From a virus, in the IMG/VR virus record IMGVR_UViG_3300005265_000063, positions 1 through 32,421 of that record: a DNA stretch of 32,421 nt. One strand, 5' to 3'. How positions within the stretch are numbered: position 1 is the first letter of the stretch; the number at the start of each line of letters is the position of its first letter. The notes under the pieces were generated by a model that was given only the letters and a program-made list of their open reading frames with translations, did not search any database and was not told the origin of the DNA. Of the stretch, positions 6,710 through 13,199 are shown piece by piece. The translations under genes were made by a program, and so were the position numbers.

Positions 6710-7447
6710 TTAGAAGAAGCGAAGCTGCCTCTGAGAGCGAGGCTTGAACCAAGCCCTCAAAACGGCAACTCTGAGAAGCCAAATATAAATAAACTCTTGA
6801 GTTCGAGAACGAGACTTTTGAGCAGGAAGACGAGCTGGTAAACTGCCGAGCTTGTGCCACCCGAATGGAGAGCCGACTGTAACTTTAACTTCCTCAGCTT
6901 CAATGCAACCATCAGGATCAACACTTGCAACAGGCTCAACTGAACTGGTGGCTTCAACCAACCCAATTTCGGTAGCAAGTTGCTGGAAGTAATTGAGAGC
7001 TCTGGAGACTCCTCTCTTCCTTATCCACCTACAAAACGTGACAACCATTTCGTAGGTAGAATCCAGAATTGCGAAATAATCAGCGAGGTAAACAGCTGCC
7101 CTTAATGAGCAGCCGGCTAACCGAGCAACAAACTCAGGTCGCAGGTAAGAAACGCAGCTGTCAGCGCTCTTTCGGAGATGAGGGACTAAGAAGCTGCCAT
7201 CAGGAGCTTGAGAACCTTCTTCAAAAATCATTCTATCAAAATCGTGCAGCTTTGGAGGCCTAAAGGCGTCAGGAGACCATTGGAAAGCCTCCTGAAGAGA
7301 ATCAAACCCAGGACGAGAAAACAACCCAGCTTCCCAACCATCAGATGGAACTACGGAACCAGGATGATGTGAACACACTGCCTCACTGCCGCCGTTAGCG
7401 GAGTGAGCGAAACCTTTACTTTGCCTTAGATTTTCTTGGTTTTTCAT
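6710..7447 (-). CDS. hypothetical protein with unusual composition
   Basis: 245 aa, not recognised. It has a GGAGGTG site 4 nt before its ATG and a strong terminator right after its stop, which supports expression. Residues about 100-165 look like a real helical domain (RPEFVARLAGCSLRAAVYLA, then a helix with CRWIRKRG). The C-terminal 50 residues are basic and low in acidic residues. Compared with other genes here it is rich in Ser, Arg, Phe and Leu and poor in Lys, because the coding strand is pyrimidine-rich. A 31-bp inverted copy of its translation start lies at 7879-7909. It could be a recently acquired gene, or a fortuitous frame opposite a plus-strand RNA. Confidence 0.5.
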   Translation of the reverse strand: MKNQENLRQSKGFAHSANGGSEAVCSHHPGSVVPSDGWEAGLFSRPGFDSLQEAFQWSPDAFRPPKLHDFDRMIFEEGSQAPDGSFLVPHLRKSADSCVSYLRPEFVARLAGCSLRAAVYLADYFAILDSTYEMVVTFCRWIRKRGVSRALNYFQQLATEIGLVEATSSVEPVASVDPDGCIEAEEVKVTVGSPFGWHKLGSLPARLPAQKSRSRTQEFIYIWLLRVAVLRAWFKPRSQRQLRFF

Positions 7448-7468
7448 CTGGCACCTCCTAAAAGTTTT
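7438..7468 (-). repeat. 31-bp inverted repeat, left arm (start region of the 6710-7447 gene)
   Basis: Perfect inverted copy of 7879-7909. It contains the ribosome-binding site, the ATG and the first three to four codons of the gene starting at 7447. Weaker similarity continues for about 18 nt into the coding region. Confidence 0.9.
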
Positions 7469-7666
7469 TCACCCTCACTAGACAGAGCAAGCCGAATGAC
7501 AACCAAATCCTGGGCAGAGGGCGTGAGGAGGGCAGGGATAGAGTTAGGTGGACTAATTAAGGCAAGGGCAATTGACTGGTTGGCATGAGGCTTGTCCCCG
7601 CTTAGAAGGCGTTAGAAGGTGGTTGAGAAATGTAACCACTTTTATGACCTTAGAATTGGAATTTTT

Positions 7667-7703
7667 GAATACAAACCTGGGATTTGGTCATCAACCTAAA
7701 CCA
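7667..7703 (+). repeat. three-copy element, copy B
   Basis: Contains AAACCTGGGATTTGGTCAT followed by AAC and AACC spaced as in the copies at 24934-24969 (same strand) and 6491-6523 (opposite strand). The 19-bp core differs at three or four positions from the others. Confidence 0.65.
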
Positions 7704-7718
7704 CAGAAGCGACGAAGC

Positions 7719-7748
7719 CGACAGGGAAACTGGCGACAGGGAAACTGC
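7719..7748 (+). repeat. 15-bp tandem repeat, pair 1
   Basis: Two adjacent copies of CGACAGGGAAACTG followed by G or C. The core GGAAACTG resembles the GGCAAACTG of the second pair about 35 bp further on. Iteron-like in layout. Confidence 0.85.
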
Positions 7749-7780
7749 TTGGGAGGGGCCCTCTGGGAAGGAGACCAAGC

Positions 7781-7810
7781 AGGCAAACTGTCGGCAGGCA
7801 AACTGTCGGC
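7781..7810 (+). repeat. 15-bp tandem repeat, pair 2
   Basis: Two exact adjacent copies of AGGCAAACTGTCGGC. With pair 1 this gives four spaced copies of a G-G-A/C-A-A-A-C-T-G core within 92 bp, a typical layout for repeated protein-binding sites. Confidence 0.85.
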
Positions 7811-7878
7811 GAAGGCGAAAAGTGATGACACATTCCTCAAGCAGCTTCTTAGGCCTTCTTAGCGGGTGCTTTGTTTCG

Positions 7879-7909
7879 AAAACTTTTAGGAGGTGCCAGA
7901 TGAAAAACC
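7879..7909 (+). repeat. 31-bp inverted repeat, right arm
   Basis: Perfect inverted copy of 7438-7468. It places a GGAGGTG site and an ATG on the plus strand at 7900, but this frame stops after seven codons (MKNLRKS). It is either a duplicated gene start or an arm of an invertible or structured segment. Confidence 0.9.
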
Positions 7910-8014
7910 TTAGAAAATCTTAGGCAAAAGGAGCGAACGGAGCGGCCACACGGAGGCGGCAGCAGGAGGGGTAAGGCGGTGGGGGGAGGTGAACATCCAA
8001 CCTGATTTAATCAA

Positions 8015-8289
8015 ATGGCATCATTAGGGCAAGGCGCCAGGAAGAAAAACCCTGGAAGAAGCACCAAGCCAAAGATGATTTGCAAGCCGCAGGCCACCGA
8101 CGGAGATAGCACAACGCACGCACGCAGGGCCTCCGGCCGACTGGGCAGGGCAACTGACCAGGTGGCCAAGGCTTGCTTACCTTATGGCACATGAAACAGA
8201 ACCACCGAACAGGACGACGGCGCAAACAGCGGGCAATTCGGAACCACAAAACTAAGGCAAGGGCAGGGACAACCAACACAAAAAAATGA
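8015..8289 (+). other. chain of short basic plus-strand ORFs (doubtful)
   Basis: ATG at 8015 opens a 59-codon ORF (MASLGQGARKKNPGR...) that ends in TGA overlapping, as ATGA, a 32-codon ORF (8191-8289; MKQNHRTGRRRKQRAIRNHK). That ORF in turn ends in ATGA with a nine-codon ORF. The products are very basic. There is no ribosome-binding site at the usual distance from the first ATG, and a thymine-poor strand has few stop codons by chance. Recorded as an alternative to an RNA or origin reading. Confidence 0.15.
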
Positions 8290-8696
8290 GGCAAAGGCAA
8301 CCACCTACCAAATAGAAGATGTGCTGGAGACTGCCGAAGGCAGGCGAAGCACGACCACTTTGAAACCAAGGACAAGGCGAGTGCAACGCACGAGACTTGA
8401 CCGGGCAATACGCACAGGAGAAGGAAACCTAGGGAGACGGAACCACAGGACAGGAAAGACAGGGAAGGAGAAGGCAGACCAGAGCACCCAGAAAAACCAG
8501 ACAGGACGTGGGAAATCAAGGACAGGAGAGAAGAACCAACGAACGTGAGATGTGATATTTGATTAAGCCCTCGCCTCTTTTCCCAAAATTTTAAATTAAA
8601 TGCATTTTCTGGCTTCTAGCGTTTTCTTGCCGGAAGCGCCGCAGACGCCAAATCGATGGCCATGGCGGTTTTGAAGCCAGTTTTTCGTTTGCAGAA

Positions 8697-8772
8697 AGCC
8701 CATTTTTAAGCCCAATTTAAGCCCTAATTAGGCCCTATTTGCTTACAATTACGGTTTTTAGGGCCCAATTTA
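8697..8772. repeat. AT-rich 11-bp iteron-like repeats
   Basis: Four tandem units, AGCCCATTTTTA, AGCCCAATTTA, AGCCCTAATTA and GGCCCTATTTG, occupy 8697-8741, and a fifth, GGCCCAATTTA, lies at 8762-8772. They sit in the most AT-rich stretch of the island (about 8555-8805) just past the thymine-poor part. This layout resembles an initiator-binding array beside a DNA-unwinding element. Confidence 0.6.
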
Positions 8773-8805
8773 ATTGCAATTTGCTATTTGAAACGTCAAT
8801 TAAGG

Positions 8806-9315
8806 CTATTTGTGGCCTGGAACCAAGCCCGTTTTGACTAATTTGCCACCAGCGGCTTGCAAAATCCAAACAAATGCATCTGGTGTTATCTTCCACGGCT
8901 CAATTTTATCCCAGGCAAAGGCCAGTTTTAGTGGCGTTATGCAGCCCTCGGAGCAAAAATATTGGCCCTTTCTCTCTTTGCGCCATTTAACAAACAGGCC
9001 AAAACCGGCTAGGTAATCAAATTTCGCACCCGTCTTAACCAATTTCAGGAAAAAGGCATCAATTAAGTCCTTAGCCGCATCACTTACTTCCAGGCCCCAA
9101 ATCTCATATCGATCCCCTGGTTTGTAGCCTGCAAGCAGTTTGCGATATTTCCAGGTGCACCTAAGCAGCTCCTTAGGCGAATCAGGCCAGACCTCAATGG
9201 CGTGGTCTGGATCGTAGACATAGGCGATATGGGAGTAATGCCCTTGGGTTTCCCATTTGATTACTTTGGCTAATAAATCCGTGCCCTGGTAGGCAAGATA
9301 ATGCACAAAGGCCAT
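8806..9315 (-). CDS. permuted NlpC/P60-like (YiiX/papain-fold) hydrolase
   Basis: 169 aa. A histidine in GHYSHIAYVYD and a cysteine in QYFCSEGCI are the conserved pair of circularly permuted papain-like enzymes of the YiiX/YebB group, which act on peptide or amide bonds. HAIEVWP after the histidine also fits. It starts at an ATG (9315) with only a weak upstream GGTGG; a TTG at 9333 is possible. It is the last gene of the late transcript. A lysis or entry role in the cell wall is plausible but not shown. Confidence 0.65.
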   Translation of the reverse strand: MAFVHYLAYQGTDLLAKVIKWETQGHYSHIAYVYDPDHAIEVWPDSPKELLRCTWKYRKLLAGYKPGDRYEIWGLEVSDAAKDLIDAFFLKLVKTGAKFDYLAGFGLFVKWRKERKGQYFCSEGCITPLKLAFAWDKIEPWKITPDAFVWILQAAGGKLVKTGLVPGHK

Positions 9316-9380
9316 GTCACACCACCATGACAATTTGTAGTTTGCATAAGTGCCAGAGATTATGGGTAAACCTGGCTAAT

Positions 9381-9403
9381 GACGCACAAATTTGCAAAAT
9401 AAG
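9381..9403 (+). repeat. 23-bp inverted repeat, copy 1
   Basis: GACGCACAAATTTGC and the next eight bases are repeated exactly, in inverted orientation, at 21548-21570. It lies in a 186-bp gap (9316-9501) without a gene. Together the copies bracket the capsid and virion genes. No long imperfect extension is seen on either side. Confidence 0.9.
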
Positions 9404-9501
9404 GCAGGGACTGTTGCTGCCAGGTATCCAAATACTCATTTTGCGTGAACCCACCCAAAACTAGGCATTCCGTTTGTGTCCATTTGTGTTAGTTCAAGGG
9501 C

Positions 9502-9915
9502 TCAGAAGTCATCCAGGCTGCCCTTAGGGCCAATTCTGAAGCCCTGTTCATCAAAACGGCCCATGGTAAACGTAGGCCGAACCATGAGCGTGTTGCTAGT
9601 TGGGCCACCTTTCTGGGCCTGGCTTAGCTGCTCAGTTTTGAGTACGGAGATTAATGACTCAGCCTGAGTGAGGAAATCAAAGGCCTCACCAACGCTGTTT
9701 GCCCGAAGGACGAGGTAAATGGCATAATTGGCCTCAGCCATCTTAACGGTCTCAGATGGATTGGAAATGGGTACACTTAGCACACCACGCAATTGGTCAT
9801 TGACCCAATCGTAAGCAGCCTCCCGTTCAGTGGAGAAATCAGCAGCTCCACCAAGATAGCTGTCAATGTCAGCGTAAAGCCGTTTGAGAAAATTGTCATC
9901 GCTGTAAGTTGACAT
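9502..9915 (-). CDS. probable head-completion/connector protein
   Basis: 137 aa, GGAGG 3-4 nt before the ATG. The N-terminal part (DDNFLKRLYADIDSYLGGAADF) followed by an acidic helix and a long helical middle resembles head-tail connector or adaptor proteins that bind below the portal. The C-terminal 35 residues are Gly/Pro rich and probably extended. It ends the series of virion-type genes. The call rests on pattern and position, not on a certain family match. Confidence 0.4.
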   Translation of the reverse strand: MSTYSDDNFLKRLYADIDSYLGGAADFSTEREAAYDWVNDQLRGVLSVPISNPSETVKMAEANYAIYLVLRANSVGEAFDFLTQAESLISVLKTEQLSQAQKGGPTSNTLMVRPTFTMGRFDEQGFRIGPKGSLDDF

Positions 9916-9923
9916 GGTTCCTC

Positions 9924-10466
9924 CTAGTGCCCAAAACCAATAATTCTAAGCGGGGGTCTCCTTCGAGTTCTCCTAACAGGCCTAATCGGTCTAGGCCTTG
10001 GCCTTGGACGTGGTCTACGTCGTGGCCCAAATGAGTAATGCTGCCGGAAGTAACGGAGAAGGCCTTCACCTAAAACCCGATCCACTCCAGTTAGCTCCGA
10101 AATTACCTTTTCAGCCTGCTGCAGTGCCAGGTTGAATAGTGGCCGGCTTGGATAAAACACATGCGCTCCATGAACCATGAGCGTGGGTGCAAGAATTGAG
10201 AGAAACCTCAAGGCATCATCATGCGGAGAGGCCGTAAACACAAGATAGCGTTCAGCATCGCTCATTGAGGCATCGTTTGAGTCAACCCTAATCACAACGC
10301 CCTCAGTTGCGGTATAACTGAATTTGTAAAAACCACCACCTAACTCAGTCACATCTGGTGGTGTGCCAGCAGAGCTGCCGTCGGCGACCTTAAGAAACAC
10401 ATCGATGGATGGAGATAAGCCTTCTGCTGGAGCGCCATCTTTGGTGAAATAGCAGACGTAGTCCAC
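9924..10466 (-). CDS. virion-associated protein with Arg-Pro C-terminal tail
   Basis: 180 aa from a GTG start with a weak site. Residues 1-75 form a beta-rich domain (DGAPAEGLSPSIDVFLKVAD, FYKFSYTATEGVVIRVD) like the small Ig-like or accessory domains of phage tail and baseplate proteins. The last 30 residues are a striking Arg-Pro alternation (RRRPRPRPRPRPIRP), which could bind DNA or a charged surface. Position among structural genes supports a virion role. Confidence 0.5.
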   Translation of the reverse strand: MDYVCYFTKDGAPAEGLSPSIDVFLKVADGSSAGTPPDVTELGGGFYKFSYTATEGVVIRVDSNDASMSDAERYLVFTASPHDDALRFLSILAPTLMVHGAHVFYPSRPLFNLALQQAEKVISELTGVDRVLGEGLLRYFRQHYSFGPRRRPRPRPRPRPIRPVRRTRRRPPLRIIGFGH

Positions 10467-10467
10467 G

Positions 10468-11058
10468 TTAAACCGTGACCTTGATTGTGTATTCTACCTT
10501 CAAAATCTCATTGTTGTTGACCGTTACACCAGTTGAGAGGACATCCCTGGCAATGCAGTGGGAATACCATCCAGCACCCATGGCATAAATTCCAATTTCG
10601 TTGATGGTAATGCTGCTACCGGATTTGTTTTCAAATAGCCGTGAGATCTTGAAGCTAGCATCCGAACCAGACACAGACGGATCCTGGCACATCGTGCCAT
10701 AATGCAGCAGTTCAGAGGCACCATCTCCATGAACAACTTGACTTTGTAGTTTGTAATCGGTTGGAGAAACTGCATTTGTACCGGTCCCCACAACTACACC
10801 CAACTGGTATGCCTCAACGACGCCACCAGAAAATGATTCAACGGACTCACCGCCCCGGCTTGCTGCCTGAAGTTGTCGATCGTTATAACTGGCACTGCGG
10901 TCATTTCCGTCAATGTCTTTCAGGGTGAAGTTAGACTGAGCCGCTTGCCTGAACAGAAGGCCAATTAGGCCCTTCACAAAGCTGTGAGCCTTGCCGCTTA
11001 CGACCTTTCTAACCTTACCATCTCTAAGTACCTCGATTTTGTAAGTTGCAGTGAGCAT
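10468..11058 (-). CDS. putative virion protein, paralogue of 11058-11621
   Basis: 196 aa. It aligns along its whole length with its upstream neighbour: a SFVKGLIGLLFRQ-type helix near residue 30, KDIDGN(D)R, a GVVVGTGT turn, DYKL, HGDGASELLHYG, a F-x-I-x-R segment, INEIGIYAMG, RDV and a C-terminal Y-x-IKVTV. The start overlaps the upstream stop (TAATG). The pair most likely arose by tandem duplication of a tail-tip, fibre or neck component. Function is inferred from position only. Confidence 0.55.
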   Translation of the reverse strand: MLTATYKIEVLRDGKVRKVVSGKAHSFVKGLIGLLFRQAAQSNFTLKDIDGNDRSASYNDRQLQAASRGGESVESFSGGVVEAYQLGVVVGTGTNAVSPTDYKLQSQVVHGDGASELLHYGTMCQDPSVSGSDASFKISRLFENKSGSSITINEIGIYAMGAGWYSHCIARDVLSTGVTVNNNEILKVEYTIKVTV

Positions 11059-11621
11059 TATGCTGTAACCTTAATCCTGTAATTTAGCGTAAGGGTTTGC
11101 CCGTTGGGTACTGAGATACCACCAGAGACAACATCCCGAATAGCCAAGAAATATTTGCTACCTGAATCATATGCCATGACAGCTAGGCCAATTTCATGGA
11201 CAGTAATGTCTCCACCACTTCCATTGGAGAAATCTCGTGTAATGGTGAAGTAACATGTTGTAGCGTCACAAGTTGGATCGCCAAATGTCACTGCGCCATA
11301 CTGCAGCTGACCGCCGCCAGAACCGTGGTTGATTAATGACTCCATCTTGTAATCGCTAATGGTTGGAGATGTCGTTCCAGTGCCAACCAAGATTCCGTAA
11401 CTGGTGTTCCCACTGGGAGCATTAGCCTTAAAGGTGTAGGTGTAGGGGCGAGGCGTTCTGGAAGTTCCATTCGTATCCTTTACTGAGGTTTCAGTCTGGC
11501 CAAATTGGACAAAAAGCAACTCGAGGAATTGCCGTACAAAGCTCTTGCACTCTATGGTCTTTTTTCGGGTAATTCTGCCTCGCTTATCCTTGACAATTAA
11601 ATCTGCGAAAACTCTTATCAT
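11058..11621 (-). CDS. putative virion protein, paralogue of 10468-11058
   Basis: 187 aa. Shares SFVRQFLELLFVQ, KDTNGTSR, GILVGTGT, DYKMESLINHG, LQYGAV, F-x-ITRDF, VHEIGLAVM and a C-terminal YRIKV with its downstream neighbour. The glycine-rich beta character (about residues 60-160) fits a structural protein. The ribosome site is weak (AGGA next to the ATG), which may lower its yield or reflect coupling to the gene upstream. Confidence 0.55.
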   Translation of the reverse strand: MIRVFADLIVKDKRGRITRKKTIECKSFVRQFLELLFVQFGQTETSVKDTNGTSRTPRPYTYTFKANAPSGNTSYGILVGTGTTSPTISDYKMESLINHGSGGGQLQYGAVTFGDPTCDATTCYFTITRDFSNGSGGDITVHEIGLAVMAYDSGSKYFLAIRDVVSGGISVPNGQTLTLNYRIKVTA

Positions 11622-11623
11622 TC

Positions 11624-12163
11624 CTAACTCACCGAATACTCGTATTCACTGGTTATGTTAGCCTCCTCGGTGTGGCTCTTATCAGGTTCCTTGTGATCCT
11701 CAGTGTGCTCCGTGGAGATGTTGCCATCCTGTTTCTTAAACCAGTCTGCATTTGGGCCATCTGGAGAACCATAAGAAGTTGCGACACTGGCTTCCTTGGC
11801 CTGTTCTACAGCTAGAGCCATAGCCTGTTGAGAATGGAACAAACCCAATTCTACAGAGTAGGTGTATTGTGTGCCCTTAGATGCGCCAGGTTCGTCCCAA
11901 ACCCAGGCCCAAAATGGAAGTTTTCCTGGGCCAGCTGAACAGAGTACCTTGCCTTCATCAGCGGGTGGCAATTTAACAATTCGTGTGTTGCCTTCTTCAT
12001 CCTCACCGAAGACAACCAGGTCTCCTCGGTTCATATTGCTAACAAGGAAACCTAGGTTGTAAATGCCCTTACCCTGCCAGTCCTTGTCAGCGTCAATTAC
12101 CAGGCCTGACAAAGTACCGGCTGCTGCTCCTCCACGGCTTTGGGCAAGTGGAATGAAACTCAT
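11624..12163 (-). CDS. putative virion/fibre protein, shares C-terminal domain with 12213-12542
   Basis: 179 aa. The first 95 residues resemble a fibre-type opening (LSGLVIDADKDWQGKGIYNL) in which a feature is placed on a grid of parameters, as in many phage tail fibres. The C-terminal 75 residues match the next gene upstream in the transcript: A-M-A-L, S-YGSPDGPNADWFKKQD, STEHTEDH and a closing SEYEYSVS. GGAG is 5 nt before the ATG. A TTGACA-17-TATCAA pair lies just upstream but too close to the start to serve it. Confidence 0.5.
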   Translation of the reverse strand: MSFIPLAQSRGGAAAGTLSGLVIDADKDWQGKGIYNLGFLVSNMNRGDLVVFGEDEEGNTRIVKLPPADEGKVLCSAGPGKLPFWAWVWDEPGASKGTQYTYSVELGLFHSQQAMALAVEQAKEASVATSYGSPDGPNADWFKKQDGNISTEHTEDHKEPDKSHTEEANITSEYEYSVS

Positions 12164-12212
12164 CTTGACTCCTTGATAACAGATTGAGATTTTTGTGTCA
12201 ATGGTTTCTGCA

Positions 12213-12542
12213 TTAGCTCACTGAATGATCATACTCGCTGTTGATACTGGCCTCCTTGCTGCTACTTTGATTGATGGTCTGGTGGCTTTCGGTATGTTCG
12301 GTAGCGATGCTTGCATCTTGCTTCTTAAACCAACTCGCATTTGGGCCATCTGGCGTACCATAAGCAGTGGCCATTGCCAACTCGTGCGCTGAATGCTTGC
12401 TGAGGGCCATGGTTTGAACTTCATAGGCAGATTTAATTTCACAGGGGCCAAGTCCTTCAGCAGTCTTAACGCCCAAACAGGAGCAGGATAATGATGAACC
12501 AATGAATGGAACCGCAACATGAGAGATTGCAAGAAAGCCCAT
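12213..12542 (-). CDS. putative virion protein, short paralogue of the 11624-12163 C-terminus
   Basis: 109 aa. The last 65 residues match the C-terminal part of the downstream gene (YGTPDGPNASWFKKQDASIA, TEHTESH, SEYDHSVS). The first 40 residues are hydrophobic and cysteine-containing (C20, C22, C34) and differ. An overlapping frame (12218-12580) lacks this similarity and is rejected. The ribosome site is weak (AGGAT). It may be an anchor-bearing version of the same domain. Confidence 0.55.
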   Translation of the reverse strand: MGFLAISHVAVPFIGSSLSCSCLGVKTAEGLGPCEIKSAYEVQTMALSKHSAHELAMATAYGTPDGPNASWFKKQDASIATEHTESHQTINQSSSKEASINSEYDHSVS

Positions 12543-12545
12543 ATC

Positions 12546-12941
12546 CTAAGTTCCATAAATGAATGTGACACCCTCACCATTCACAGTGACGTCAAGGTAA
12601 ATTTTGGAGAGGTCATCAATATCAATTCGAACACTTTCGCCCTTTTCCAATGGAATGCCCCTCCGTGTGGCTTCTGCTGCAACCACGGTATTGCTTCCAA
12701 CAACAACTATTCCGGTGTTGGTTTTCATTGCACAAATACACACCCACTTACACGGTGTGGAAGATGCAACTAGTTTTTCCCTTGTTCCAGCCGATGATAC
12801 CGTCTTACGACCGTCACCAACGCCGGTGGTTTCAAAAGTGGATGTGATAGCATCGATCGAGTCCTTTAAATCTGAGAGGGTAGTATCAAGTTTGCTTAAG
12901 ATGTCGTATGTCAGCTGTTCTGTGAGCAGAGTATCTGGCAA
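12546..12941 (-). CDS. putative virion surface/fibre-associated protein
   Basis: 131 aa from a TTG start with GGAGG 6 nt upstream. The N-terminal 40 residues are a helix (LTYDILSKLDTTLSDLKDSI), the rest a beta domain: SSAGTREKLVASSTPCKWV, NTGIVVVGSNTVVA, RRGIPLEKGESVRIDIDDL and a closing VNGEGVTFIYG. I recognise this strand order from small capsid- or tail-associated proteins encoded with phage structural genes. The family is unnamed to me. Confidence 0.55.
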   Translation of the reverse strand: MPDTLLTEQLTYDILSKLDTTLSDLKDSIDAITSTFETTGVGDGRKTVSSAGTREKLVASSTPCKWVCICAMKTNTGIVVVGSNTVVAAEATRRGIPLEKGESVRIDIDDLSKIYLDVTVNGEGVTFIYGT

Positions 12942-12944
12942 CTG

Positions 12945-13190
12945 TTACCTCCAGGGTGGACCAAGGGTAAAACCTGGCCATGTTGTTATGCCTGCTAAGA
13001 AGCGGCCTCTACCACGACCAAAGAATCTACCACCTCCAGGCGGAAGGCCTCGTCCTAACCCTCGATACGGGTTGCCCCATGGGCCACGAGTGTACATGTT
13101 ATTGCGACCAGGCCCTGGATTGCAAAATCCAAGACCACGGCCAGTCATTGGCCCTTGACCAAGCGGGCCAGTTCCATCAAATCCTGGCAT
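12945..13190 (-). CDS. DUF5320-like glycine/proline/arginine-rich protein
   Basis: 81 aa. It opens MPGFDGTGPLGQGPMTGRGL GFC, the signature of the DUF5320 group, small proteins seen in anaerobic bacteria and archaea often near Fe-S or Mo-cofactor genes. It continues with Gly-Arg repeats (RGLGRGLPPGGGRFFGRGRG). One cysteine (C23). GGAGG is 5 nt before the ATG and the spacing to both neighbours is tight, so it is a genuine member of the virion operon. Its job is unknown; host mimicry or a structural role are guesses. Confidence 0.65.
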   Translation of the reverse strand: MPGFDGTGPLGQGPMTGRGLGFCNPGPGRNNMYTRGPWGNPYRGLGRGLPPGGGRFFGRGRGRFLAGITTWPGFTLGPPWR

Positions 13191-13199
13191 GTTAGCCTC

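Larger units (their letters stand above)
7448..8805. other. non-coding, thymine-poor island (origin or RNA candidate)
   Basis: About 1.36 kb with no convincing protein gene, the only such gap. From about 7700 to 8550 thymine is rare on the plus strand and purines dominate, opposite to the rest of the genome, where the transcribed minus strand is purine-rich. It contains two pairs of 15-bp tandem repeats, G-rich tracts (7516-7542, 7951-7990), the right arm of a 31-bp inverted repeat, 10-bp inverted repeats at 8007-8016 and 8557-8566, and AT-rich 11-bp repeats near 8.7 kb. Open frames on the minus strand (for example 8007-8519) have almost no acidic residues and look like chance. Confidence 0.6.

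Noticed and set aside
6615-6978. Two minus-strand ORFs inside the 6710-7447 gene
   Set aside because: They lie in other frames of that gene or run through the terminator hairpins, and lack ribosome sites.
7719-7810. CRISPR array
   Set aside because: Repeats are only 15 bp, in tandem with no spacers, and there are no cas operon genes; the Cas4-like nuclease belongs to the annealase pair.
7572-7923. Plus-strand ORFs over the tandem repeats
   Set aside because: Frames only translate the DNA repeats, with no ribosome site and no conserved-looking segment.
8007-8519. 170-aa minus-strand ORF
   Set aside because: Almost no acidic residues, cysteine- and leucine-rich, no ribosome-binding site; it is the reverse of a thymine-poor strand, where stops are rare by chance.
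8321-8548. 75-aa basic plus-strand ORF
   Set aside because: GTG start without a ribosome site in the same thymine-poor block; Lys/Arg/Thr/Gly-rich composition follows from base content.
12173-12201. TTGACA-17-TATCAA promoter-like pair
   Set aside because: The -10 box ends about 10 nt before the ATG, so transcription would begin past the GGAG site of that gene; also partly coding-edge sequence. Probably coincidence.
12218-12580. 120-aa ORF overlapping 12213-12542
   Set aside because: The competing frame shows clear similarity to the downstream paralogue; this one has none.
12604-13158. 184-aa plus-strand ORF opposite the DUF5320-like gene
   Set aside because: Pro/Arg-rich end mirrors the Gly-rich peptide on the other strand; no ribosome site.
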